From: Clostridia bacterium
GTDB lineage: Bacteria; Bacillota_A; Clostridia; Oscillospirales; QAKW01
Direction: 5' to 3'
DNA: 7,871 nt
NCBI GenBank assembly: GCA_017396865.1
Contig: JAFQKO010000051.1
Location: 1 to 7,871, forward strand
Shown here: piece after piece, positions 1 through 7,871 of the stretch
Position numbering within the stretch: the stretch's first letter is position 1
How the letters are laid out: the number at the start of each line of letters is the position of its first letter
The notes under the pieces: generated by a model
Told to the model about the DNA's origin: nothing
Database searches by the model: none
Seen by the model: only the letters and a program-made list of their open reading frames with translations
Position numbers and translations under genes: made by a program

Positions 1-1
1 C

Positions 2-1435
2 ATGGACGAAAACGAAATGCGGGAGATTCTTGCTTCCTTTTTCATCAAGGGATGCGAATGGATCCAATCCGAAACTCCCGTCGGTTCGGGGGATGCCCAG
101 CATTATCAAAACATCGTTTTGGCCGGTGTAGATGAAAACGGGAACGAAGTTACTAACCAAGTGACCTTTTTGGCTTTGGATATCGTAGAGGAGCTGGCGA
201 TCAGCGATTATCCCATCACCGTTCGGCTCAACCGGCAAAGCCCTCCCGCATTAAAGCAAAAGGTTGCCGAAGTGATGCGGCACGGCGGCGGGATCGTTGC
301 CGTCTACAATGAAGATTTGATTCTCCAAGCCCTCAAAAAGCTCGGCTACCCGACCGAAGAAGCCCGCGCCTTTGCCAACGACGGTTGCTGGGAGGTGCAA
401 ATCCCCGGCAAAACCGATTTTGCCTATATGCCTTTTGATGCACTGCAGATCTTCAATCAAATTCTCAAAGAATCAAGCTATAGCAATATCGAGGAATTAT
501 ACCGTGCGTTCTGCGACGCATTAAATGAAAAGGTCCAAAAGCTTTATCGAGAGCGAATCGAAAACAAATTCATCTGCAAAGATGGGTGCTGGCAGGCAAA
601 AACTTCTGTTTTAAAAACCTCGGTAATCGACTTATTTGAGGACGATTGCATTCAAAACGCCCGCTCTTACTATGATTTCGGTCCGCGATACGTTGTACGC
701 TCTCCTCACATCGGCGGCGCACCGGACGTTGCCAATTCTCTACACGCCATTCAAAAGCTTGTATTTGATGAAAAAAGAATCTCCTTGCCCGAATTGATTC
801 AGCTTCTTAACGATAACTGGGAAGGCAATGAGCCCCTTCGTCTTTACGTCAAAAACAGTTATACCTATTACGGAAACGATTCCGATGAAGCCGATCAGTG
901 GCACAGCAGGCTTCTAAACGATTTCGCAAAATTTGTCGACCGTTGTAACGATTTAAGCAATTGCCCTGCGTTGTTCATCCCCGGTATCAGCACCTTCGGT
1001 CGGCAGATTGAATGGTGCGCCAATCGGTCGGCAACCGCCTTTGGCTATCGCAAGGGCGACATCCTTTCCGGCAACGACTCCCCCGTTCCCGGAACGGATA
1101 CCAACGGTGCCACCGCCATCATTAAATCCTACTGCAAAGCCGATTTGGTACAACAAAGCTGCGGAGCAGCGCTGGATATCAAGATTTTTCCCCACTCCCT
1201 CAGCGGCGAAAACGGCATCACTGCGCTGATCGCCCTGATGGACGGGTTTCTCACGCTGGGCGGTTTTTTCATGCAGCTTGATACGTTGGATGTCCAAACG
1301 TTACGCGAAGCGCAAAAAGATCCGCAACGGTTCAAATCCCTCTCTGTTCGGGTATCGGGTTGGAATGCCCGCTTTGTTACATTAAACAAAGAGTGGCAGG
1401 ATATGATTATCGAGCGCAGCGCCCAAGAATTTTAA
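2..1435 (+). CDS. Glycyl radical enzyme, pyruvate formate-lyase family (5' partial)
   Basis: This is the C-terminal 477 residues of a cytoplasmic, oxygen-sensitive glycyl radical enzyme. The first ATG in view is probably internal, since family members run to about 750-850 residues. The radical site is VRVSGW near the C-terminus (Gly about 453 of the fragment). The catalytic loop is NDGCWE, with Cys129 and Glu131, and the Cys-Gly distance of about 324 residues is normal for the family. The stretch around residues 40-57 (LAGVDENGNEVTN) is also typical of these enzymes. The GC-x-E motif with a Glu two residues after the Cys resembles the dehydratase/lyase branches (glycerol dehydratase, choline lyase, hydroxyphenylacetate decarboxylase, which have GCVE) rather than true pyruvate formate-lyase (CCVS). 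Here the middle residue is Trp, so the substrate cannot be assigned. A radical SAM activase is required for such enzymes; none is in the window, so it may lie upstream. The gene ends at a hairpin terminator 7 nt after its stop codon. Confidence 0.93.
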   Translation: MDENEMREILASFFIKGCEWIQSETPVGSGDAQHYQNIVLAGVDENGNEVTNQVTFLALDIVEELAISDYPITVRLNRQSPPALKQKVAEVMRHGGGIVAVYNEDLILQALKKLGYPTEEARAFANDGCWEVQIPGKTDFAYMPFDALQIFNQILKESSYSNIEELYRAFCDALNEKVQKLYRERIENKFICKDGCWQAKTSVLKTSVIDLFEDDCIQNARSYYDFGPRYVVRSPHIGGAPDVANSLHAIQKLVFDEKRISLPELIQLLNDNWEGNEPLRLYVKNSYTYYGNDSDEADQWHSRLLNDFAKFVDRCNDLSNCPALFIPGISTFGRQIEWCANRSATAFGYRKGDILSGNDSPVPGTDTNGATAIIKSYCKADLVQQSCGAALDIKIFPHSLSGENGITALIALMDGFLTLGGFFMQLDTLDVQTLREAQKDPQRFKSLSVRVSGWNARFVTLNKEWQDMIIERSAQEF

Positions 1436-1442
1436 AATATAT

Positions 1443-1473
1443 AAAAAGCAAGCAACAATGTTGCTTGCTTTTT
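1443..1473. terminator. Bidirectional intrinsic terminator between convergent genes
   Basis: A perfect inverted repeat pairs AAAAAGCAAGCAAC (1443-1456) with its complement (1460-1473) around a 3-nt loop. The A-run on one side and T-run on the other make it work in both directions. It sits between the stop of the glycyl radical enzyme gene (+) and the stop of the DUF1294 gene (-), only 4 nt from the latter, so it can end both transcripts. Confidence 0.9.
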
Positions 1474-1477
1474 ATAG

Positions 1478-1753
1478 TTAATCTAACACGCCCTGAGAAA
1501 TAAGATAGACTGCGACTGCGATATGTAAAACCAGCATAGCAGGTAGGCCAACGGCAAACCTCCAATGCCGGGTCTTATGCCGAAAGCAATACATTCCGGC
1601 AGCAGCGCCGACCGAGCCGAACAAAAATGCACAGATCAACAGCACGCGTTCAGGGATGCGCCACGCTCCACGCTTGGCTTTCCATTTATCAATGCCCATC
1701 ATCAAAAAGGTAATCAAATTCCAAACGGATACTATAATCAGAATGATTTTCAT
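1478..1753 (-). CDS. DUF1294 family small membrane protein
   Basis: This is a 91-residue inner-membrane protein of unknown function. It shows three hydrophobic segments (about residues 2-20, 37-57 and 67-86). Between the first two lies the family signature D22-K23...A26...R32-I-P-E35, and after the second comes the HKT motif (59-61), both characteristic of DUF1294. The open frame extends to 1822, but I chose the ATG at 1751-1753. It lies just after the acyltransferase stop (1761-1763), is preceded by a purine-rich GGCAGGTAAAGGG site, and starts directly with the first membrane helix; the longer form would add 23 polar residues overlapping the neighbouring gene. The 7-nt gap means it is co-transcribed, and probably translationally coupled, with the acyltransferase. 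Family membership is secure; no role can be given. Confidence 0.85.
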   Translation of the reverse strand: MKIILIIVSVWNLITFLMMGIDKWKAKRGAWRIPERVLLICAFLFGSVGAAAGMYCFRHKTRHWRFAVGLPAMLVLHIAVAVYLISQGVLD

Positions 1754-1760
1754 AAGCCCT

Positions 1761-2789
1761 TTACCTGCCTCGGATTTTTTTATAGCACGACGAAAACAAA
1801 CGGGTAATTTGCTGATCGACAAAGCCCCACAAAAAGCTTGCGATCAACGTAATTAAGAAATATGCGGATAACAAAACCATCGGCGATGCATCCCAAGCAA
1901 GCTGCTTGAGAACCTCAACAAAAAAGACGTGGGCAAAATAGGCACCGAAGGTCACCGTCGACAAACGGCTGACTGCGGACGGAACCGCTTTGATACAGCT
2001 TTTACACAGCAAAAAGATGGCGGCCGCCTCCACGTAATGGTTCAGCGAATACCCGCCGTGGAACAGAAAATCGCCGCCGTTTTGCACACGGTACATACTC
2101 ACCAACGGAACACCGACAAAAAACAGTAAACCTACAAAATAAATTGCATATTTTATCTTTACCGACGGCTGATAGATACCAAGCAAATAGCCTAAAATCA
2201 TATAGCCCAAATAGCCGACAAAACCGTCGTCTGCCAAATACACAAAAATATATCCCTCTGCCACCGTGTTAATAAAAGGTCTGAGCGTGGTATGGAAAAC
2301 CACCAAAAGCAAAAAGAAAATCGCAAGACGCGGACCGATCTTTTGCAAAATCATCTGTATAAACGGCATCAGCAAATACAAAAACAAAATTGAATAGATA
2401 AACCACAGATGATAGGCGCTGCCCGCATGAAACAATGATTTGAAAAAATCAAGAAAAGAAGGGGTTACATCATTGAGGTGGCAGAAAAAGAAGTAATAAA
2501 AAATATCGTAGAGGATAAACGGAATTCCAATTTTAAGGATTCGATGTTTATAAAAGCCCGTAATATCCGTAATCTCCTGCCGCAACAAAAGGTAGCCACT
2601 GATCATAAAAAAGAGTGGCACACCGACACGGCAAAGCTCATTTACAAAGCCAAGCACATACCACGTTTTGGTTCCGCAGTTGGCCGTATTATTATAATAA
2701 TCGCAAATACAATGCAATAAAATCACCAAAACGATCGCAAAAACACGGATAAAATCAATATATCCGCAGCGATTCTTCTTTTCGACCAT
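1761..2789 (-). CDS. Acyltransferase 3 family integral membrane protein
   Basis: A 342-residue multi-pass membrane protein of the acyltransferase 3 (OafA/WecH-type) family, which transfers acetyl or other acyl groups to cell-surface carbohydrates. Features seen: an N-terminal IDFIRVFAIV helix with Arg15, the conserved helix-end His26 (LLHC), RVGVPLFFMISGYLLL at about 54-69, the basic YKHRILKIGIPF segment at about 80-91, and AYHLWFIYSILFLYLLMPF at about 125-143. About ten hydrophobic stretches follow the family pattern, and the length is typical of members lacking an extra SGNH domain. The ATG at 2787-2789 is preceded by AGAAGGG (2800-2806, about 10 nt away) and a consensus promoter. It is the first gene of a two-gene unit with DUF1294. 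The acceptor is unknown, because no polysaccharide synthesis genes are nearby. Confidence 0.9.
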   Translation of the reverse strand: MVEKKNRCGYIDFIRVFAIVLVILLHCICDYYNNTANCGTKTWYVLGFVNELCRVGVPLFFMISGYLLLRQEITDITGFYKHRILKIGIPFILYDIFYYFFFCHLNDVTPSFLDFFKSLFHAGSAYHLWFIYSILFLYLLMPFIQMILQKIGPRLAIFFLLLVVFHTTLRPFINTVAEGYIFVYLADDGFVGYLGYMILGYLLGIYQPSVKIKYAIYFVGLLFFVGVPLVSMYRVQNGGDFLFHGGYSLNHYVEAAAIFLLCKSCIKAVPSAVSRLSTVTFGAYFAHVFFVEVLKQLAWDASPMVLLSAYFLITLIASFLWGFVDQQITRLFSSCYKKIRGR

Positions 2790-2812
2790 ACTTATCCCAC
2801 CCTTCTTTTGGA

Positions 2813-2841
2813 ATTATATCACAGATTTTGATGATTTTCAA
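2813..2841 (-). promoter_or_regulatory. Promoter of the acyltransferase-DUF1294 unit
   Basis: Reading leftward, a -35 box TTGAAA (2836-2841) is followed by a 17-bp spacer and a consensus -10 TATAAT (2813-2818). The predicted start near 2806 would leave a leader of about 17 nt before the ATG at 2789. The -35 box lies inside the left end of the adjacent hairpin repeat. The start point is inferred from spacing only. Confidence 0.8.
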
Positions 2842-2972
2842 TGATATATCGCTGACGCGATATGATATACTATCCATTCCTTCATATGCCGAAGGCATAT
2901 ATCATCGCGCAAAGTGCGATATCATATCGAAGATATATCACCCGTTCCGCAAGGAACGGATATCATTGAAAA
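2835..2972. repeat. Palindromic hairpin array with 13-bp terminal inverted repeats
   Basis: The element is bounded by TTTTCAATGATAT (2835-2847) and its exact complement ATATCATTGAAAA (2960-2972). Inside are at least five short stem-loops: 2846-2863 (ATATCGC arms), 2884-2900 (ATATGCC arms, GAA loop), 2904-2920 (ATCGCGC with one G-T pair, AAA loop), 2924-2936 (ATATC arms, GAA loop) and 2942-2959 (CCGTTCC arms, GCAA loop). The stems differ in sequence but are separated by a constant hexamer: TGATAT at 2842 and 2863 in the left half, ATATCA at 2899, 2919, 2935 and 2960 in the right half. No coding potential is visible. It resembles a REP/MITE-like interspersed repeat; whether it recurs elsewhere in the genome cannot be seen here. 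Confidence 0.75.
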
Positions 2973-3008
2973 AAGTCACCTTTGTCGGTAGACAAAAGTG
3001 ACTTTTTT
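2969..3008 (-). terminator. Long hairpin terminator downstream of the tRNA
   Basis: AAAAAAGTCAC (2969-2979) and TTTGTC (2981-2986) pair with GACAAA (2991-2996) and GTGACTTTTTT (2998-3008), with one C/A mismatch and a GGTA loop. The stem is 17 of 18 pairs. In the minus direction it ends in a run of six T residues just 2 nt after the encoded CCA end of the tRNA, so it probably ends the tRNA transcript. The A/T symmetry would let it act in both directions. Its A-tract overlaps the right end of the hairpin array. Confidence 0.85.
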
Positions 3009-3010
3009 CG

Positions 3011-3087
3011 TGGTGGGCCATCAGGGACTCGAACCCCGGACCAACCGGTTATGAGCCGGTAGCTCTAACCAACTGAGCTAATGGCCC
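3011..3087 (-). tRNA. tRNA with CAT anticodon (tRNA-Met by anticodon; possibly tRNA-Ile2)
   Basis: The complement strand folds into a complete cloverleaf: acceptor stem GGGCCAT/ATGGCCC (7 perfect pairs), D arm with GCTC/GAGC, anticodon stem ACCGG/CCGGT with loop CTCATAA, T arm CGGGG/CCCTG around TTCGAGT, discriminator A and an encoded CCA (3011-3013). The anticodon CAT is at 3051-3053. The G1-C72 pair and the absence of three consecutive G-C pairs in the anticodon stem argue against initiator tRNA. CAT is used by elongator Met and by Ile2, whose wobble C becomes lysidine through TilS. The acceptor pairs C4-G69 and C5-G68, which match the known E. coli TilS determinants, together with the CTCATAA loop, favour Ile2, but this is not decisive. 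Confidence 0.95.
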
Positions 3088-3104
3088 GCTTTTAGCGTTA
3101 TTTA

Positions 3105-3133
3105 ATTTTAGCACAACTGTTTTATGTTGTCAA
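3105..3133 (-). promoter_or_regulatory. Promoter of the CAT-anticodon tRNA
   Basis: Reading leftward, a perfect TTGACA -35 (3128-3133), a 17-bp spacer and TAAAAT -10 (3105-3110) are preceded by an extended TGC. The predicted start near 3098 is about 11 nt before the mature 5' end of the tRNA at 3087, so a short leader would be removed by RNase P. This is the best -35 match in the window, as expected for a stable RNA gene. Confidence 0.85.
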
Positions 3134-3138
3134 GCAAA

Positions 3139-3165
3139 ATTGCCGACGGCAGAGCCGTCGGCAAT
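3139..3165 (-). terminator. Intrinsic terminator after the lacZ unit
   Basis: A GC-rich perfect 12-bp stem (ATTGCCGACGGC and its complement) with a 3-nt AGA loop is followed, in the minus direction, by a short TTTT run. It lies 4 nt after the TGA of the phosphatase remnant and 5 nt before the tRNA -35 box. It therefore insulates the tRNA promoter from lacZ transcription. The T-run is short, so termination may be incomplete. Confidence 0.8.
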
Positions 3166-3169
3166 CAAA

Positions 3170-3275
3170 TCAGTTTTCTTCGACAAATTTCAGCAAATCC
3201 GAAAAATCGCCCTGCGGATAGCGGGAGTAATCGGCAGCAAGGTGCCGTCCAAATCAAACAATACGTTTTTGATCA

Positions 3276-3276
<1 letters not shown>
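3170..3276 (-). pseudogene. HAD-family hydrolase remnant with internal deletion
   Basis: The ATG at 3274-3276 overlaps the lacZ stop by one base (TGATG), a classic coupled arrangement. It encodes MIKNVLFDLDGTLLP, the complete HAD motif I with the nucleophile Asp in DLDGT. The frame then continues into unrelated residues and stops at about 3190. In another frame, starting near 3240 and ending at the TGA at 3170-3172, the same DNA encodes AADYSRYPQGDFSDLLKFV and then EEN. This looks like the normal C-terminus of a HAD hydrolase. About 40 codons remain of a protein normally over 200 residues, so the catalytic core and cap are gone. The two frames meet at GCTGCCGAT, which could have served as deletion microhomology. 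The original gene was probably a sugar-phosphate phosphatase co-expressed with lacZ; that role is inferred. Confidence 0.75.
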
Positions 3277-6364
<3,088 letters not shown>

Positions 6365-6371
<7 letters not shown>

Positions 6372-6388
6372 TATAAGATTATTGAAAT
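6365..6388. promoter_or_regulatory. Palindrome spanning both divergent -35 boxes (candidate operator)
   Basis: ATTTCAATA (6365-6373) and TATTGAAAT (6380-6388) are perfect 9-bp arms around the 6-bp centre TAAGAT. Each arm contains the -35 box of one divergent promoter (lacZ on the left, the kinase unit on the right). A dimeric regulator bound here could control both units at once. Some symmetry is forced by having TTGAAA boxes back to back, but the extra three matching bases per arm are not. The regulator is unknown. Confidence 0.5.
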
Positions 6389-6410
6389 AATGTAAATTTA
6401 TTGCTATAAT
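6382..6410 (+). promoter_or_regulatory. Promoter P1 of the kinase-uxuA unit
   Basis: TTGAAA (6382-6387), a 17-bp spacer and TATAAT (6405-6410) with an extended TGC directly before the -10. The predicted start near 6417 gives a leader of about 77 nt that begins with a hairpin. The hexamers and spacing equal those of the divergent lacZ promoter, whose -35 box is 10 bp away. Confidence 0.85.
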
Positions 6411-6414
6411 GAGG

Positions 6415-6436
6415 TTGCGAATGGTTATATTCGCAA
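6415..6436 (+). other. 5' leader hairpin or operator dyad
   Basis: TTGCGAAT (6415-6422) and ATTCGCAA (6429-6436) are perfect 8-bp arms around GGTTAT. The dyad lies at the predicted P1 start, so it could be a repressor site at the transcription start or an RNA stem protecting the 5' end. It is not followed by a T-run, so it is not an attenuator. Confidence 0.45.
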
Positions 6437-6458
6437 TGGTACCTGCGCTTTAATACAA

Positions 6459-6487
6459 TTGATTTGTAAAAAGGAGATTGCTATAAT
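6459..6487 (+). promoter_or_regulatory. Candidate promoter P2 directly upstream of the kinase start
   Basis: TTGATT (6459-6464), a 17-bp spacer and TATAAT (6482-6487) with an extended TGC. The 11-mer ATTGCTATAAT (6477-6487) is an exact copy of the P1 -10 region at 6400-6410. With normal spacing, initiation would fall at about 6494, the A of the kinase ATG, giving a leaderless mRNA. The only AAGGAG (6471-6476) lies 17 nt from that ATG and would be present only in the P1 transcript. Confidence 0.5.
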
Positions 6488-6493
6488 AGATTT

Positions 6494-7279
6494 ATGAAAC
6501 GGACTAAAATCAATATCAATCCGAGCGAATACCCCGCAGAGCTTCTCCCCTACCTGAAGGATGCAACCGTTTTCGACAGCAGTTGTTCCCCGCAAGCGAG
6601 GGTACTCTTTATCGACAAGGACTGCGGCTATTACCTGAAATCCGCCGATAAGGGCTCCTTGGAGCGGGAGGCGATCATGGACCGCTATTTTTACCAAAAG
6701 GGTCTCGGAGCAAATGTTTGCGCCTATTTATCAACGGATCGCGATTGGCTTTTGACCGAGCGGGTCGAGGGCGAGGATTGCTGCAATCCCCTCTACATGG
6801 CCGAGCCCGAGCGGCTTTGCGTGCTTTATGCAAAAACGCTGCGAATGCTGCATGAGATCGACGGCTCCGATTGCCCCATTCAAAACCGCACCGCAGAATA
6901 TCTCCAAACGGTGGAGCGCAACTACAAAGCAGGGAGCTTTGACACCAACTATCTGCCGAAGGAATCGCAATTTAACGATGCAGAAAGCGCCTACCGTTTC
7001 GCTATGGAACACGCACATTTATTAAAAAGTGATACCCTCATTCACGGTGATTATTGCCTGCCGAACGTTTTACTGCATAATTGGAAATTCAGCAAGTTTA
7101 TTGATCTCGGTAACGGCGGCATTGCCGATCGGCACATTGATCTTTTCTGGGGCGTTTGGACCCTCAACTTCAATTTTAAAACCGACAAATTTCGCGATCT
7201 TTTTCTGGATGCCTACGGGCGGGACAAGATCGACGAAGCCCTCTTCCGCGTTATCGGCGCGATGGAATGCTTTGGTTAA
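6494..7279 (+). CDS. APH(3')-like phosphotransferase (aminoglycoside kinase family)
   Basis: A 261-residue cytoplasmic kinase of the aminoglycoside phosphotransferase fold, close to the usual 260-270 residues of APH(3') enzymes. Visible features: an N-lobe Lys49 in YYLK as the ATP-contacting lysine, Glu60 in LEREA as a likely salt-bridge partner, the hinge LLTERVEG (86-93), the catalytic loop HGDYCLPN (184-191) with Asp186 and Asn191, and the metal-binding Asp204 in FIDLGNGG followed by IADRHID. The HGDYCLPN motif is shared with known APH(3') enzymes, so ATP-dependent O-phosphorylation is likely. The substrate is uncertain: no transposase or integron lies nearby, and uxuA follows 28 bp later, so it may be a chromosomal housekeeping homologue rather than acquired resistance. 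The ATG at 6494 is the only start in the frame after the upstream stop at 6467-6469, yet it lacks a properly spaced ribosome binding site. Confidence 0.88.
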   Translation: MKRTKININPSEYPAELLPYLKDATVFDSSCSPQARVLFIDKDCGYYLKSADKGSLEREAIMDRYFYQKGLGANVCAYLSTDRDWLLTERVEGEDCCNPLYMAEPERLCVLYAKTLRMLHEIDGSDCPIQNRTAEYLQTVERNYKAGSFDTNYLPKESQFNDAESAYRFAMEHAHLLKSDTLIHGDYCLPNVLLHNWKFSKFIDLGNGGIADRHIDLFWGVWTLNFNFKTDKFRDLFLDAYGRDKIDEALFRVIGAMECFG

Positions 7280-7307
7280 ATAATTTTACATAAAAGGAGA
7301 ACAAACC

Positions 7308-7871
7308 ATGCAAATGACACTTCGTTGGTACGGCTCGAAGTTCGATACCGTAACCCTGCAGCAGATTCGCCAGATCCCCGGCGTCAAGGGGGTTATCACC
7401 ACCCTTTACGATACCGTTCCCGGAGAGGTTTGGAGCAAGGAGCGCATCCAAGCCATGATCGAAGAGGTTGAGGCGGCAGGCTTGACCGTTGCAGGCATTG
7501 AAAGCGTCAACATTCACGACGAGATCAAGACCGGCGGTCCCAACCGCGATCTTTACATCGACAACTACATCGAGACCTTGGAAAACCTCGGTCAGGCGGG
7601 GATCCACATGGTTTGCTATAACTTCATGCCTGTTTTCGACTGGACCCGCACCGAGATGGCGCGCGTTCGCGAGGACGGCTCTACGGTTCTTGCCTACACC
7701 CAAGAGGCCGTCGATGCGCTGGATCCCGAAAAGATGTTTGATTCCATCGCGGGCGACATGAACGGCACGGTAATGCCCGGCTGGGAGCCCGAGCGAATGG
7801 AACGGGTCAAGGAGCTTTTTGAACTCTACGAGGATATCGACGAAGAAAAACTCTTTGAGAATTTAGTCTAC
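7308..7871 (+). CDS. uxuA: Mannonate dehydratase UxuA (3' partial)
   Basis: The first 188 residues of mannonate dehydratase, cut by the window end. The enzyme dehydrates D-mannonate to 2-keto-3-deoxygluconate in glucuronate breakdown, in the cytoplasm, using a divalent metal. Family sequences in view are LRWYG (5-9), GVITTLYD (28-35), GEVWSKERI (39-47), GIESVNIHDEIKTG (63-76) and VCYNFMPVFDWTRT (102-115). These follow the E. coli UxuA pattern from residue 1, so the start is secure. The ATG at 7308-7310 has AAGGAG at 7294-7299 with an 8-nt spacer. Only 28 bp separate it from the kinase stop and I see no promoter or terminator between, so it is probably co-transcribed with the kinase. The C-terminal metal-binding part is outside the window. 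About half of a typical 350-395 residue protein is present, with no frameshift. Confidence 0.95.
   Translation, partial: MQMTLRWYGSKFDTVTLQQIRQIPGVKGVITTLYDTVPGEVWSKERIQAMIEEVEAAGLTVAGIESVNIHDEIKTGGPNRDLYIDNYIETLENLGQAGIHMVCYNFMPVFDWTRTEMARVREDGSTVLAYTQEAVDALDPEKMFDSIAGDMNGTVMPGWEPERMERVKELFELYEDIDEEKLFENLVY

Noticed and set aside
1754..1822. A longer DUF1294 protein starting at 1822.
   Set aside because: It would overlap the acyltransferase by about 60 bases and add a polar N-terminus not expected in the family, while the ATG at 1753 has a ribosome binding site and starts at the first membrane helix.
2835..2972. A possible small CRISPR array, because short motifs recur with spacing of 16-25 bp.
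   Set aside because: The repeated unit is only six bases, changes orientation, and the material between copies is itself palindromic. No cas genes are present.
3011..3087. Initiator tRNA-fMet, suggested by the CAT anticodon.
   Set aside because: Position 1 pairs with position 72 and the anticodon stem lacks the three consecutive G-C pairs of initiators.
6494..7279. Calling the kinase an acquired antibiotic resistance gene.
   Set aside because: No insertion sequence, integron or base-composition break is visible, and substrate specificity cannot be read from the motifs alone.

Overview
The window looks like chromosomal DNA from an anaerobic gut-type Clostridia (Firmicutes), probably Oscillospiraceae-like. 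This is inferred from strong AAGGAG-type ribosome binding sites, TTGAAA/TATAAT promoters with 17-bp spacers, compact A/T-flanked hairpin terminators, an oxygen-sensitive glycyl radical enzyme and hexuronate/galactoside catabolic genes. No species can be named from this sequence alone.

Layout, left to right. (1) Bases 2-1435 (+) hold the C-terminal two thirds of a pyruvate formate-lyase-family glycyl radical enzyme whose start lies outside the window. (2) A perfect hairpin at 1443-1473 serves as a shared terminator for this gene and the convergent unit on its right. (3) That minus-strand unit is a membrane acyltransferase (1761-2789) followed 7 nt later by a small DUF1294 membrane protein (1478-1753). 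(4) A 480-bp non-protein stretch (2790-3273) holds the acyltransferase promoter, an array of small hairpins bounded by a 13-bp perfect inverted repeat, a long terminator hairpin, a tRNA with CAT anticodon and its promoter, and another terminator. (5) The minus-strand lacZ unit follows: a full-length GH2 beta-galactosidase (3276-6308), then a HAD phosphatase remnant (3170-3276) that keeps only the two ends of the gene. (6) A 185-bp divergent regulatory region (6309-6493) has back-to-back consensus promoters whose -35 boxes form the arms of a palindrome. (7) A plus-strand unit consists of an APH(3')-like kinase (6494-7279) and, 28 bp later, mannonate dehydratase uxuA (7308 to the window end, incomplete).

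Together, beta-galactosidase and mannonate dehydratase suggest a locus for plant or host glycan sugars, with divergent transcription possibly co-controlled through the shared palindrome. The glycyl radical enzyme and the acyltransferase/DUF1294 pair are separate units.

I see no clear undescribed multi-gene system. The least explained items are the bounded hairpin array whose end carries the -35 box of a neighbouring gene, the palindrome at the divergent promoters, the duplicated promoter motif that places a predicted transcript start at the kinase ATG, and the deletion-derived phosphatase scar.
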